From Solirubrobacter phytolaccae (GTDB taxonomy: Bacteria; Actinomycetota; Thermoleophilia; Solirubrobacterales; Solirubrobacteraceae): DNA of 36,226 nt. The stretch covers positions 1 to 36,226 of the forward strand of contig NZ_JAPDDP010000077.1 in assembly GCF_027587195.1 (NCBI RefSeq), in the 5' to 3' direction. Shown here piece after piece: positions 28,566 through 35,979 of this stretch; the first letter of the stretch is position 1; the number at the start of each line of letters is the position of its first letter. The translations under genes and the position numbers were made by a program. The notes under the pieces were generated by a model. That model ran no database searches, was not told where the DNA came from, and saw only the letters and a list, made by a program, of their open reading frames with translations.

Positions 28566-31103
28566 TTGATCAAGAACGCAGTGCTCGCCGCGGCGGCTGT
28601 CGCGGCGACGGTGGTGGCGGCATCACCCGCCATCGCGGCGCCGCCGGCGCCGCTGGACCCGCAGAACTGGTCCTTTCAGGACAACCTGACGTGGTCCGAC
28701 TACAAGCCGCTGCCGGGGCCCGACTACTCGGACCCGAGCATCCAGCCGACCGTCAAGAAGTGGAAGGTCGCGCTCATCCTGGTCGACTATCCCGACCGGC
28801 CGTTCACGGTCACGCAGGCCGCGGGCTCGAACATCTTCGGCAACCCGTCGGCCGCGGCGCACAGCGTCCCGCGTGAGCAGGTCCCGCAGTTCTACGCGGA
28901 CTTCCTCAACAAGCCGCAGGCGCTCAACAACTTCCAGACCATGAACCGGTACTGGATGGAGGACTCCTTCGGCCGCTACGGCGTGGAGCTCGTCCCGTTC
29001 GGCCCGTACCGGCTGCCGCTGAAGGCGCACCAGTACCACGTCGCCGGCGGCCACCAGGACAACACCCTGGACTGCCCGAACCCGACGCGGGCGACGCCCA
29101 ACCCGGAGCCGTGCAACCAGAACTTCACCACGGCGGCGCGCAACGCGTGGCTGGCGGACATCGACGCGCCGGGCAACCCCGTGCAGGCGAGCGACTTCGA
29201 CAACATGTTCTGGACCTCCGCGGGCCAGGACGAGTCGGGCTCGTGGCAGGAGTTCGGCGAGATGCGCTTCGCGTCGCCCGAGGCCGTGACCGACCCGTTC
29301 GGCCCCAAGGCGTACGACCCGCTGCATCCGCGCGGGAACTGGGCCAAGACGCGCTACATCCCGTGGACGTCGTGGGCGTCGGCCGCCACCGTGTGGCCGA
29401 GCGCGTCGGGCAACAGCTCGACCGAGGCCGAGAGCGCCGGCATGGCCGTGTACGCGCACGAGCTCTCGCACAACCTGAGCATCCCGGACAACTACAACAA
29501 CCCGTTCACGGCGCCCTACCAGCGGACCGCGAGCGGCATGTGGGACATGATGAGCCGCGGCTCGTTCAACGGCCCGGGCGGCCAGCACACGCGCTGGCAG
29601 ATCCCGCCGACCCAGGGCAGCTCGCTCGGCGCGCAGCACAACATGCGCAACAAGCGCTTCCTGAACTTCATCTCCGACGACGACCTCCTGCGCCTGAACC
29701 GCAGCGGCCTGGCGCAGACCGGTCTCGCGGTGGCGGAGGTCAAGGCGCGTGAGGTGGCTCCCAACGGCGACCTCGCCGGCATCCGCGTGAACATGGACGG
29801 CGACGGCGACCGCAACCGCGTCTGCCCCGACACGGCGGCCGGCGTGGACCTCACCTGCGAGGGCCCGTGGCTGACCGACCCGGCGGGCACGCTGCCCCTG
29901 GGCGTCTACGGCAAGTTCAGCGACTACACGGTCGAGGTCGTCCAGCAGATCGGCTCGGACTCGTTCGCGCCGGGCCACGGCGTGCTGCTCGGCAAGTCGA
30001 AGGCCTCCCAGGCCAACGGCAACGGCACCTGCGGCTCGTACTCGTGCTTCGTCTGGTACATCGACTCCAACCCGCAGGACATCGACCAGGTCGACTTCGT
30101 CCGGCCGGACGGCACGGTGCAGAAGGCGACGCCGGGCGACGAGCGCCAGCTCAACGACGGCTCGTTCAACGTCGGCGTGAACTCGGGCAGCGAGTACGAG
30201 TACACGACGACCGCCAACGGCCTGCAGTTCTACATCCTCGACAAGCGCACCGACGCGCAGGGCGTCCTGCGCTACAAGGTCGGCATCCGCTCGCTCGAGG
30301 GCACCGGCCCGCAGACGCGCGGCGTGTCGCTCTCGAGCGCCACGAAGGGCACGTCCGAGGGCCTGGCGACCTGCACGTTCTCGCTCAAGAACACGGGCGT
30401 CGGCGCTGAGGTCCCGGCGGCGGCGCATCCGACCACGAACGCCGCGAAGTACTTCAACAGCGACATCTACCGCCTCACGGCGACGAGCAACACGACGGGC
30501 TGGACGGCGCACGTCAAGAACGCGCTGACCACGGCCGAGTTCGGCCAGTCCGTCGACGTCCCGGTCTACATCGACAAGGCCGTCGGCGCGCCGGCAGCCG
30601 GCTCGGTCACGCTCAACGCCACGTCGGAGAGCGACAAGACCAAGACGATGTCCGCCACGTGCACGTACGGCACGGGCGACACCGTGGGCGGCACCGTCCC
30701 GGCGACGCTGGCGCTGAGCCTCGGCACCCCGCCGAGCTTCGGCGCGTTCACGCCGGGCGCGCAGAAGGACTACTACGCGTCCACGAAGGCGACCGTGACG
30801 TCGACCGCCGGTGACGCGACGCTGAGCATCGCCGACCCGAGCACGACCGCTCCGGGGCACCTGGTCAACGGCGCGTTCTCGTTGCCGGAGCCGCTGCAGG
30901 CCAACGCGGCCCTCGGCGCGACGCCGGGCAACACCTACACGCCGCTCGGTGGCTCGCCGCTGAACGTGTTCGCGTGGGCGACGCCGACGTCGAACGCCGA
31001 GGTGGCGGTCGGCTTCAAGCAGTCGATCAAGGCCAACGACGCGCTGCGTACGGGCACGTACGCCAAGACGTTGACCTTCACGCTGTCGACGACCAACCCG
31101 TAG
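28566..31103 (+). CDS. Secreted M6-family metalloprotease (immune inhibitor A-like), copy 2
   Basis: 845 aa, paralogue of the preceding gene with the same domain order and signal peptide (LIKNAVLAAAAVAATVVAASPAIAA). The zinc motif is HELSHNLSIPD: His298, Glu299, His302 and Asp308 are kept, but the Gly that normally allows the turn is Ser305. The Met-turn WDMMSRGSFNGPGG is intact. Differences cluster around residues 150-200 (extra NPTRATPNPEPCNQ) and 400-480; the C-terminal 130 residues are almost the same as copy 1, with a 63-nt stretch of identical DNA. TTG 28566 has GGAGGGG 8 nt upstream. Probably exported and calcium/zinc dependent; substrate unknown. Confidence 0.92.
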   Translation: MIKNAVLAAAAVAATVVAASPAIAAPPAPLDPQNWSFQDNLTWSDYKPLPGPDYSDPSIQPTVKKWKVALILVDYPDRPFTVTQAAGSNIFGNPSAAAHSVPREQVPQFYADFLNKPQALNNFQTMNRYWMEDSFGRYGVELVPFGPYRLPLKAHQYHVAGGHQDNTLDCPNPTRATPNPEPCNQNFTTAARNAWLADIDAPGNPVQASDFDNMFWTSAGQDESGSWQEFGEMRFASPEAVTDPFGPKAYDPLHPRGNWAKTRYIPWTSWASAATVWPSASGNSSTEAESAGMAVYAHELSHNLSIPDNYNNPFTAPYQRTASGMWDMMSRGSFNGPGGQHTRWQIPPTQGSSLGAQHNMRNKRFLNFISDDDLLRLNRSGLAQTGLAVAEVKAREVAPNGDLAGIRVNMDGDGDRNRVCPDTAAGVDLTCEGPWLTDPAGTLPLGVYGKFSDYTVEVVQQIGSDSFAPGHGVLLGKSKASQANGNGTCGSYSCFVWYIDSNPQDIDQVDFVRPDGTVQKATPGDERQLNDGSFNVGVNSGSEYEYTTTANGLQFYILDKRTDAQGVLRYKVGIRSLEGTGPQTRGVSLSSATKGTSEGLATCTFSLKNTGVGAEVPAAAHPTTNAAKYFNSDIYRLTATSNTTGWTAHVKNALTTAEFGQSVDVPVYIDKAVGAPAAGSVTLNATSESDKTKTMSATCTYGTGDTVGGTVPATLALSLGTPPSFGAFTPGAQKDYYASTKATVTSTAGDATLSIADPSTTAPGHLVNGAFSLPEPLQANAALGATPGNTYTPLGGSPLNVFAWATPTSNAEVAVGFKQSIKANDALRTGTYAKTLTFTLSTTNP

Positions 31104-31112
31104 GCGCAGGGT

Positions 31113-31142
31113 GACGCGGGCCCGCGTGTGCGGGCCCGCGTC
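31113..31142. terminator. Strong hairpin between convergent M6 protease 2 and DsbA-like genes
   Basis: Perfect 13-bp arms GACGCGGGCCCGC and GCGGGCCCGCGTC around loop GTGT, 9 nt after the protease stop and 9 nt past the convergent gene's stop. The core GCGGGCCCGC repeats that of the terminator after copy 1, so the terminator was probably duplicated with the gene. Confidence 0.75.
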
Positions 31143-31151
31143 GAGGTCTGG

Positions 31152-32054
31152 CTAGGCCGCCGCGGCGAGCTTCGCCGCGGCGGTCCGGGCCGGCACCCAG
31201 AGCGCGTCGTGGCCGAACGCCAGGCGCTTGAGCTGGTCGTCGCCGGCGGCGGTGATCAGGGCGTCCTCCGCCTGATCCGGATCGGCCGGGAACTTGTCCT
31301 GGGCCATGATCAGCGCGACCTCGCCCGTCGTCAGGCCGTCCGGGAACGCTTCGAGGACTTCGACGACGTCGGTCGCCGGGGCGCGGCGCGTGAGGCTCGT
31401 GTCCAGGTTGGCGATCAGCACGTCGTAGGCCTCGAACGACTGGTAACCGCCGGCCTCGAGCGTGCTGGAGCCGTTGGTGAGCTTCAGGCTCGGCGCCGTG
31501 TAGCGCACGCGGCCGTCCGTGTTGGCGTGCTTGTCCTGGAACTCCGTGGGGGAGCCGGCGGCGGTCCGCGCCTCGTCCTTGTCGGCCTCGAAGAGCGCCT
31601 CGGTCTCCGGGTCCTGGGCGGCGGCGATGATCGCGTCCGCGTCGATCCCCGGCACCCAGGCGATCGCCTCGCGCAACTGCGCGTAGTCCTCGAGGAACAG
31701 CGTGCTCGTGAACTGCGCGAGCTGCAGCGCGCGGAAGACCGCGTACTCACGCTCAGGGGCCAGACGGCGCGTGGCGACGACGACACGGCACATCGGCCAC
31801 GTGCCGTGCACGCGCTCGCGCGGCTCGGTGGAGAACGGCATCCCGCGCCAGCGGAAGTTGCGGTACCCGCGCGCCTGGCTCGGGCCGGTGTAGCCGCGCT
31901 CCTCATAGACGGAGCCGTACTCGGTGAGCCCGATCATGACGTGACGCCATTCGAGCTGGTCCCCGTAGCGCCACTTGAGCGCGGCGAGAGCGGGGGACGC
32001 CGACCAGGCCCAGGGGCAGCCGGGATCGGAGAAGTGGGTGACTTGGAGCGACAC
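31152..32054 (-). CDS. DsbA-family (FrnE/2-hydroxychromene isomerase-like) protein with one cysteine
   Basis: 300 aa, no signal peptide, so cytoplasmic. The N-terminal VSLQVTHFSDPGCPWAWSASPAL places Cys13 in a CPWA motif where FrnE-like dithiol oxidoreductases have CPWC; a thiol isomerase or glutathione-S-transferase-kappa-like chemistry is more likely than disulfide exchange. The helical insert (residues about 80-180: RVVVATRRLAPEREYAVFRALQLAQF) and GVRYTAPSL-like strand fit the family. The C-terminal 75 residues (DVVEVLEAFPDGLTTGEVALIMAQ...) look like a small helical add-on, perhaps winged-helix-like. GTG 32054 is chosen because the first beta strand begins there and TAACCT lies 7 nt upstream. 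Divergent from the helicase gene. Confidence 0.82.
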   Translation of the reverse strand: MSLQVTHFSDPGCPWAWSASPALAALKWRYGDQLEWRHVMIGLTEYGSVYEERGYTGPSQARGYRNFRWRGMPFSTEPRERVHGTWPMCRVVVATRRLAPEREYAVFRALQLAQFTSTLFLEDYAQLREAIAWVPGIDADAIIAAAQDPETEALFEADKDEARTAAGSPTEFQDKHANTDGRVRYTAPSLKLTNGSSTLEAGGYQSFEAYDVLIANLDTSLTRRAPATDVVEVLEAFPDGLTTGEVALIMAQDKFPADPDQAEDALITAAGDDQLKRLAFGHDALWVPARTAAAKLAAAA

Positions 32055-32061
32055 GTACGAA

Positions 32062-32067
32062 AGGTTA
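32062..32067 (-). promoter_or_regulatory. Putative -10 box (TAACCT) of the DsbA-like gene
   Basis: TAACCT on the minus strand ends 7 nt before GTG 32054; no SD is present. No clear -35. Confidence 0.38.
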
Positions 32068-32104
32068 GTCCTCTGCCTCCGCGATGTTCCCGCACCTTGC
32101 GGAA

Positions 32105-32138
32105 GTCCGGAATCGACGTCCGGAGCGCCTCGTATCGT
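32105..32138 (+). promoter_or_regulatory. Helicase promoter region with direct repeats
   Basis: GTCCGGA occurs twice (32105-32111 and 32118-32124), 13 nt apart start to start, directly upstream of TATCGT (32133-32138), which is 10 nt before the GTG start. The repeats fall where a -35 should be, so they may bind an activator or repressor. No consensus -35. Confidence 0.35.
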
Positions 32139-32148
32139 GCCGCTTCCC

Positions 32149-33810
32149 GTGACGTACGAGATCGACGCTCCTCCCCGCCCCACAGCGGGTCGTTATCTGC
32201 CGTCCTGGCCGACGCATCGCCCGCTGCGCAAGTGGCAGCAGGCGGCCGCCGCCCAGGTCTTCGAGTCCTCCAACGACGCGTTCCTCGCGTCCGCCACCCC
32301 CGCGGCCGGCAAGACGACGTTCGGCCTGCACGTCGCCCACCGGATGCTGTCCGAAGGCCGCGTGGCGCGCGTCGCCGTGGTCGCGCCGACCACGCACATC
32401 TGCCGCCAGTGGGCGCTGGACGCCGCGCGCTACGGCATCCACCTGGAGCCGAACCGGCCCAACAGCGCCGGCCCGGAGCCGCGCGACCGCCACGGGATCT
32501 CCGTCACGTACGCGACCGTCGCGGCGGGCAGCGAGGTCCACCGCCGGCGCTGCGCCGAGCGGCCAACGCTGCTGATCGCCGACGAGCCGCACCACATGGG
32601 CGAGGACGCCTCGTGGGGGCAGTCGACCGTCAACGCGTTCGGCGCAGCCAAGTTCCGGCTGCTGCTGTCCGGCACGCCGTTCCGGTCGGACAACTCGCCG
32701 ATCCCGTGGGTCAAGTACGACGACGAGGGCGTCTCCGCGGCCGACTACGACTACGGCTACACGCAGGCGCTGATCGATCACGTGTGCCGGCCGGTGACGT
32801 TCCACACCTACGGCGGCGAGATGGAGTGGGTGAGCGACGGCAAGGTCCGGCGGGCGGGCTTCGACGTCGTGCTGCCCGCGCCGGAGGCCGCGCGGCGCCT
32901 GCGCACGGCGCTGGACGCCGACGGCGACTGGATCACGCACGTCCTGCGCGACGCGAACGACGAGCTGGTCAAGATCCGCGCGGGCGACCACCCGAACGCG
33001 GGCGGGCTCGTGATCGCGATGGACAAGGAGCACGCCGACAAGCTGGCGGGCCGGATCGCGCGGATCACGGGCGAGCGGCCGGACGTCGTGCACTCGGACG
33101 CGTCGGACGCGTCGGCGCGGATCGCGTCGTTCTCGGCGGGCACTTCGCCCTGGCTGGTCTCGGTGCTGATGGTCTCCGAGGGCGTGGACGTGCCGCGTCT
33201 GCGCGTGGGGGTCTACGCCACCAACTCGCGCACCGAGCTGTTCTTCCGCCAGGTGATCGGGCGCTTCATCCGGCGCACGCCGGAGCCCAAGGACCAGATG
33301 GCGCACGTGTTCCTGCCGTCGGACCCGCGCCTGAAGCGGCTCGCGATCGCGATCGAGGAGGAGCGCAAGCACGCGCTCGTGTTCGCGTCGGTCAGCGGCG
33401 AGGAGACCGAGCGGGGGGAGCGCTCGGAGGCCAAGGAGCCGTTCAAGGCGCTGTGGTCCTCGGCCCGGCGTGACGAAGAGGTGCTGCAGACGACGCAGCC
33501 CGGCGAGCCGATGCAGCTGTTCGCCGACCCGGAGCCGGAGATCTCGCCGGCGCTGGCCGCGTTCGCGATGCCGGTCGTGCAGGCCGCGCCGCCGGAGCCC
33601 GAGACGTCCTTCGAGCGCCGCGAGCGGCTCCGCGCGGAGCGCCACAACCTGGTGGCCTTGATCGCGCGCCGGGACAAGGAGCCGCACTCGAAGGTCAACG
33701 GGTGGGTCAACCGCGAGGTCGGCGTCAAGTCGGTCGACAAGGCCACGGACGAGCAGCTCGAGCGGGCCAACCGGCTGCTCGAGCGCGAGCTCAACCGCAA
33801 GAAGGGATGA
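32149..33810 (+). CDS. DExH-box superfamily 2 helicase
   Basis: 553 aa. Motif I ATPAAGKTTFG with Lys55, motif Ia VAVVAPTTHICRQW, motif II ADEPHHMG starting at Asp145, motif III LLSGTP at 174, and motif VI QVIGRFIRR from Gln368 are all in place, so ATPase activity is expected. The C-terminal part (LRAERHNLVALIARRDKEPHSKVNGWVNREVGVKSVDKATDEQLER) is a small helical domain, to my recollection also found at the ends of phage and plasmid helicases, which may hint at a mobile origin, although the base composition matches its neighbours. No nuclease or methylase gene is adjacent. GTG 32149 is chosen because a longer form would run into the divergent gene. ATGA overlap with the next gene. Confidence 0.88.
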   Translation: MTYEIDAPPRPTAGRYLPSWPTHRPLRKWQQAAAAQVFESSNDAFLASATPAAGKTTFGLHVAHRMLSEGRVARVAVVAPTTHICRQWALDAARYGIHLEPNRPNSAGPEPRDRHGISVTYATVAAGSEVHRRRCAERPTLLIADEPHHMGEDASWGQSTVNAFGAAKFRLLLSGTPFRSDNSPIPWVKYDDEGVSAADYDYGYTQALIDHVCRPVTFHTYGGEMEWVSDGKVRRAGFDVVLPAPEAARRLRTALDADGDWITHVLRDANDELVKIRAGDHPNAGGLVIAMDKEHADKLAGRIARITGERPDVVHSDASDASARIASFSAGTSPWLVSVLMVSEGVDVPRLRVGVYATNSRTELFFRQVIGRFIRRTPEPKDQMAHVFLPSDPRLKRLAIAIEEERKHALVFASVSGEETERGERSEAKEPFKALWSSARRDEEVLQTTQPGEPMQLFADPEPEISPALAAFAMPVVQAAPPEPETSFERRERLRAERHNLVALIARRDKEPHSKVNGWVNREVGVKSVDKATDEQLERANRLLERELNRKKG

Positions 33811-34202
33811 CCGTGCTGCCGGAGTGGCCGGCCGGAACGGTCGCGGTGCTCTCCACCGGGGCGGGAGCACCGCACGCCATTCCGGTCTCCACGGCCATCC
33901 GGCGCGGCGACACGCAACTGGCGTTCGCGCTGGCGTTGCGGCGCGAGTCGCTGGTGCGGTTGCGGGAGGACCCGCGCTGCGCGGTCGTGCTGCTGGCCGC
34001 GGGACTCGCGATCACGGTGCACGGCCGCGCGGTCGTCGAGCGCGAGCTGGAGCGGATCGCGGTCGTGCGCGTCGACGTCGAGTCGATCCAGGACCATCAG
34101 AGCCCGCGGTTCGAGATCGACGCCGGCGTCGCCTGGCACTGGACGTCCGAGGAAGCCCAGAGCGGCGACGCCGAGACGCGCGCGGCCGTGTCTCAGCCCT
34201 GA
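33807..34202 (+). CDS. Pyridoxamine 5'-phosphate oxidase-like FMN-binding protein
   Basis: 131 aa. LPEWPAGTVAVLSTGAGAPHAIPVSTAIRRGDTQLAFAL followed by RRESLVRLREDPRCAVVLLAAGLAITVHGRAVVERE is the split-barrel pattern of small PPOX/F420- or FMN-binding proteins. The exact flavin and substrate are unknown. Start ATG 33807 lies in an ATGA overlap with the helicase and is preceded by GAAGGG, so translation is coupled. Its last 10 nt overlap the 3' end of the convergent SDR gene. Confidence 0.72.
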   Translation: MTVLPEWPAGTVAVLSTGAGAPHAIPVSTAIRRGDTQLAFALALRRESLVRLREDPRCAVVLLAAGLAITVHGRAVVERELERIAVVRVDVESIQDHQSPRFEIDAGVAWHWTSEEAQSGDAETRAAVSQP

Positions 34203-34930
34203 GCGGTTGGCACGACGATCAGCTCGGCGACGTTGACGTGCGCGGGGGCGGCAGTGGCGTAGAGGATCGCGTCGGCGATGTCGGTGGCGTCGAGCGTGCG
34301 CATCTCGCGCAGCTGGTCGAGCACGGCCTTGCCGGCGGGGTCGGTCATGTCGTCGCCGAGCTCGGTCGCGACGACGCCCGGCTCGATCGTCTTCACGCGC
34401 ACGCCGCGCGGGCCGAGCTCGGTGCGCAGGTTGCGCGTGAGGTGCGCGACGGCGGCCTTGGTCGCGCAGTACACGCCGTAGTTCGGGAAGGCGAGGTGGC
34501 CGCCGACCGAGCCGACGTGGACGAGGTCGGCGGGGCGGCCGTCGGCCGCGGCGGCCAGCAGGTCGTCGGCGAACGTGCGGCCGGTGCGGATCAGACCGCG
34601 CAGGTTGACGTCGATCATCCGCTCCCATTCGTCGACGTCGGCGGTCTCGAACGGCGCGCCGAGCATCACGCCCGCGTTGGCGACGACGAGGTCGACGCGC
34701 CCGAGCTGCTCGTGGACGGTGTCGGCCACGCGCTGGAGGGCCGTGGGGTCGGAGACGTCGGCCGCGACGGGGAGGACGTCGCCGAGCTGCTGCAGGCGGT
34801 CGGCGCGGCGGGCGACGGCGGCGACCTTCGCGCCCGCGGCGGCGAGCTGCCGTGCGGTGGTCGCGCCGATGCCGCTGGACGCGCCGGTGACGACCGCGAC
34901 GCGGCCTTCGAGGTTCAAGTTCGTGCTCAT
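34193..34930 (-). CDS. Short-chain dehydrogenase/reductase (SDR)
   Basis: 245 aa, classical SDR. Cofactor motif TGASSGIG at residues 15-22, NAG motif in VVANAGVM, and the catalytic set Ser141 (GSVGG), Tyr154 and Lys158 (YCATK) with the normal 13-residue spacing. An Arg pair after the second strand (ARRADRL) suggests NADP preference. Family members of this type act on small alcohols or ketones. ATG 34930 has GGAGG 2 nt upstream, rather close. Divergent from an MmyB-type regulator gene, a pairing known for actinobacteria, so that regulator probably controls it. Confidence 0.92.
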   Translation of the reverse strand: MSTNLNLEGRVAVVTGASSGIGATTARQLAAAGAKVAAVARRADRLQQLGDVLPVAADVSDPTALQRVADTVHEQLGRVDLVVANAGVMLGAPFETADVDEWERMIDVNLRGLIRTGRTFADDLLAAAADGRPADLVHVGSVGGHLAFPNYGVYCATKAAVAHLTRNLRTELGPRGVRVKTIEPGVVATELGDDMTDPAGKAVLDQLREMRTLDATDIADAILYATAAPAHVNVAELIVVPTAQG

Positions 34931-34985
34931 GGCCTCCACGGTGGTGGCGGCCGGCTTCGTTAGCCAGAGCCCTCCGGACCCTGGG

Positions 34986-35000
34986 GGTGGCAGGGCCACC
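34986..35000. promoter_or_regulatory. Inverted repeat in the SDR/regulator intergenic region
   Basis: GGTGGC-AGG-GCCACC, perfect 6-bp arms, roughly midway between the two divergent starts (34930 and 35033). Good candidate operator for the XRE/MmyB regulator. A second short repeat, GGCT-TCGTT-AGCC, lies nearby on the SDR side. Confidence 0.4.
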
Positions 35001-35020
35001 TTCGTCCGCGTCGCGCGCAC

Positions 35021-35026
35021 TACGGT
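35021..35026 (+). promoter_or_regulatory. Putative -10 box (TACGGT) of the XRE regulator gene
   Basis: TACGGT ends 6 nt before GTG 35033 with no SD, the leaderless layout seen at other genes here. No clear -35. Confidence 0.4.
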
Positions 35027-35032
35027 GGTGGT

Positions 35033-35878
35033 GTGGACAACCGGATCGGCGACTTCCTCCGTGCGCGACGCGAGCTCGTCCGGCCCGAGGACGTGGGCCT
35101 GGAGCCGAGCGGACGCCGGCGCGTGCCGGGCCTGCGCCGCGAGGAGCTCGCGCTGCTGGCCGGCGTCTCGGCCGACTACTACGTGCGGCTCGAGCAGGGC
35201 CGCGACCGGCACCCGTCCGCCCAGGTGCTCGAGGCGCTCGCCCGCGTGCTCCAGCTCGACGAGGACGCCACCGCGCACCTGCACGAGCTGGCGACCGCCG
35301 CCCCGCGCCGCCGCGCCCGCGCGCGCGTGGAGCGCGTCCGGCCCAGCCTGCTGCAGATGATGGAGGCCTGGCCCAACTCGCCCGCGTTCATCACGGGCCG
35401 CCGCTTCGACGTCCTGGCCGCCAACCGCCTCGCCGAGGCCCTCTACCCGGTCTGCGCCACGCGCGGCAACATCGTCCGCACGATCTTCCTCGACCCCGAG
35501 GGCTCGTGCATCCTCTACGCCCAGTACGACCAGGTCGCCGCCGACACCGTCGCCGCCCTGCGCGCGACCTCCGGCGCCGACGTCGACGACCCCGAGCTCA
35601 TCTCCCTCGTCGGCGAGCTCTCCCTCAAGAGCGACGCGTTCCGCCGCCTCTGGGCCCGCCACGACGTCCGCGCCAAGACCGAGGGCCAGAAGCTCCTCAA
35701 CCACCCCCTCGTCGGCGAGGTCACCGTGCGCTACGAGACCTTCACCGTCAACGGCGCCGAGGGCCAGCAGCTCGTCGTCTACCACGCCGAGCCGGGCAGC
35801 CCGAGCGAGCGGGCCCTGAACCTGCTCGCCTCGATCGTCGCCGGCGAACCTGCGCGCGAGGTCCAGCACCAGCACTGA
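35033..35878 (+). CDS. XRE-family transcription regulator with MmyB-like ligand domain
   Basis: 281 aa. Residues about 5-75 form a helix-turn-helix: RIGDFLRARRELVRPEDVGL, then PGLRREELALLAGVSADYYVRLEQGRDRHPS with the recognition helix, and VLEALARVLQL. Residues about 100-275 match the MmyB ligand-binding domain: LLQMMEAWPNSPAFITGRRFDVLAANRLAEALYP, NIVRTIFLDPEG, LSLKSDAFRRLWARHDV and the final beta hairpins. Such regulators often bind fatty acids or similar ligands and sit beside SDR genes. GTG 35033 is the only start before the HTH. A very strong hairpin follows the stop. Confidence 0.92.
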   Translation: MDNRIGDFLRARRELVRPEDVGLEPSGRRRVPGLRREELALLAGVSADYYVRLEQGRDRHPSAQVLEALARVLQLDEDATAHLHELATAAPRRRARARVERVRPSLLQMMEAWPNSPAFITGRRFDVLAANRLAEALYPVCATRGNIVRTIFLDPEGSCILYAQYDQVAADTVAALRATSGADVDDPELISLVGELSLKSDAFRRLWARHDVRAKTEGQKLLNHPLVGEVTVRYETFTVNGAEGQQLVVYHAEPGSPSERALNLLASIVAGEPAREVQHQH

Positions 35879-35913
35879 GTTGTTTGAGTGCCGGAAACCG
35901 GCACTCAAACAAC
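35879..35913. terminator. Perfect 16-bp hairpin, bidirectional terminator
   Basis: Arms GTTGTTTGAGTGCCGG and CCGGCACTCAAACAAC pair perfectly around loop AAA. It begins right after the regulator's TGA and faces the convergent gene ending at 35980. The stem base is A/T-rich, giving a T-rich end on each strand. Confidence 0.8.
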
Positions 35914-35979
35914 ACACTTGCCGCGCGGTGGCGCCCGTCGCCGACACGACGGACGCCACCGGTACTCGCGGACGTGCCG

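Noticed and set aside
32149-33810. Helicase as part of a restriction or CRISPR system
   Set aside because: No nuclease, methylase, cas gene or repeat array is in the window; only the helicase and a PPOX-like gene are coupled.
33807-34202. Horizontal transfer of the helicase region
   Set aside because: Base composition and codon use look like the flanking genes, and no attachment site, integrase or tRNA gene is seen.
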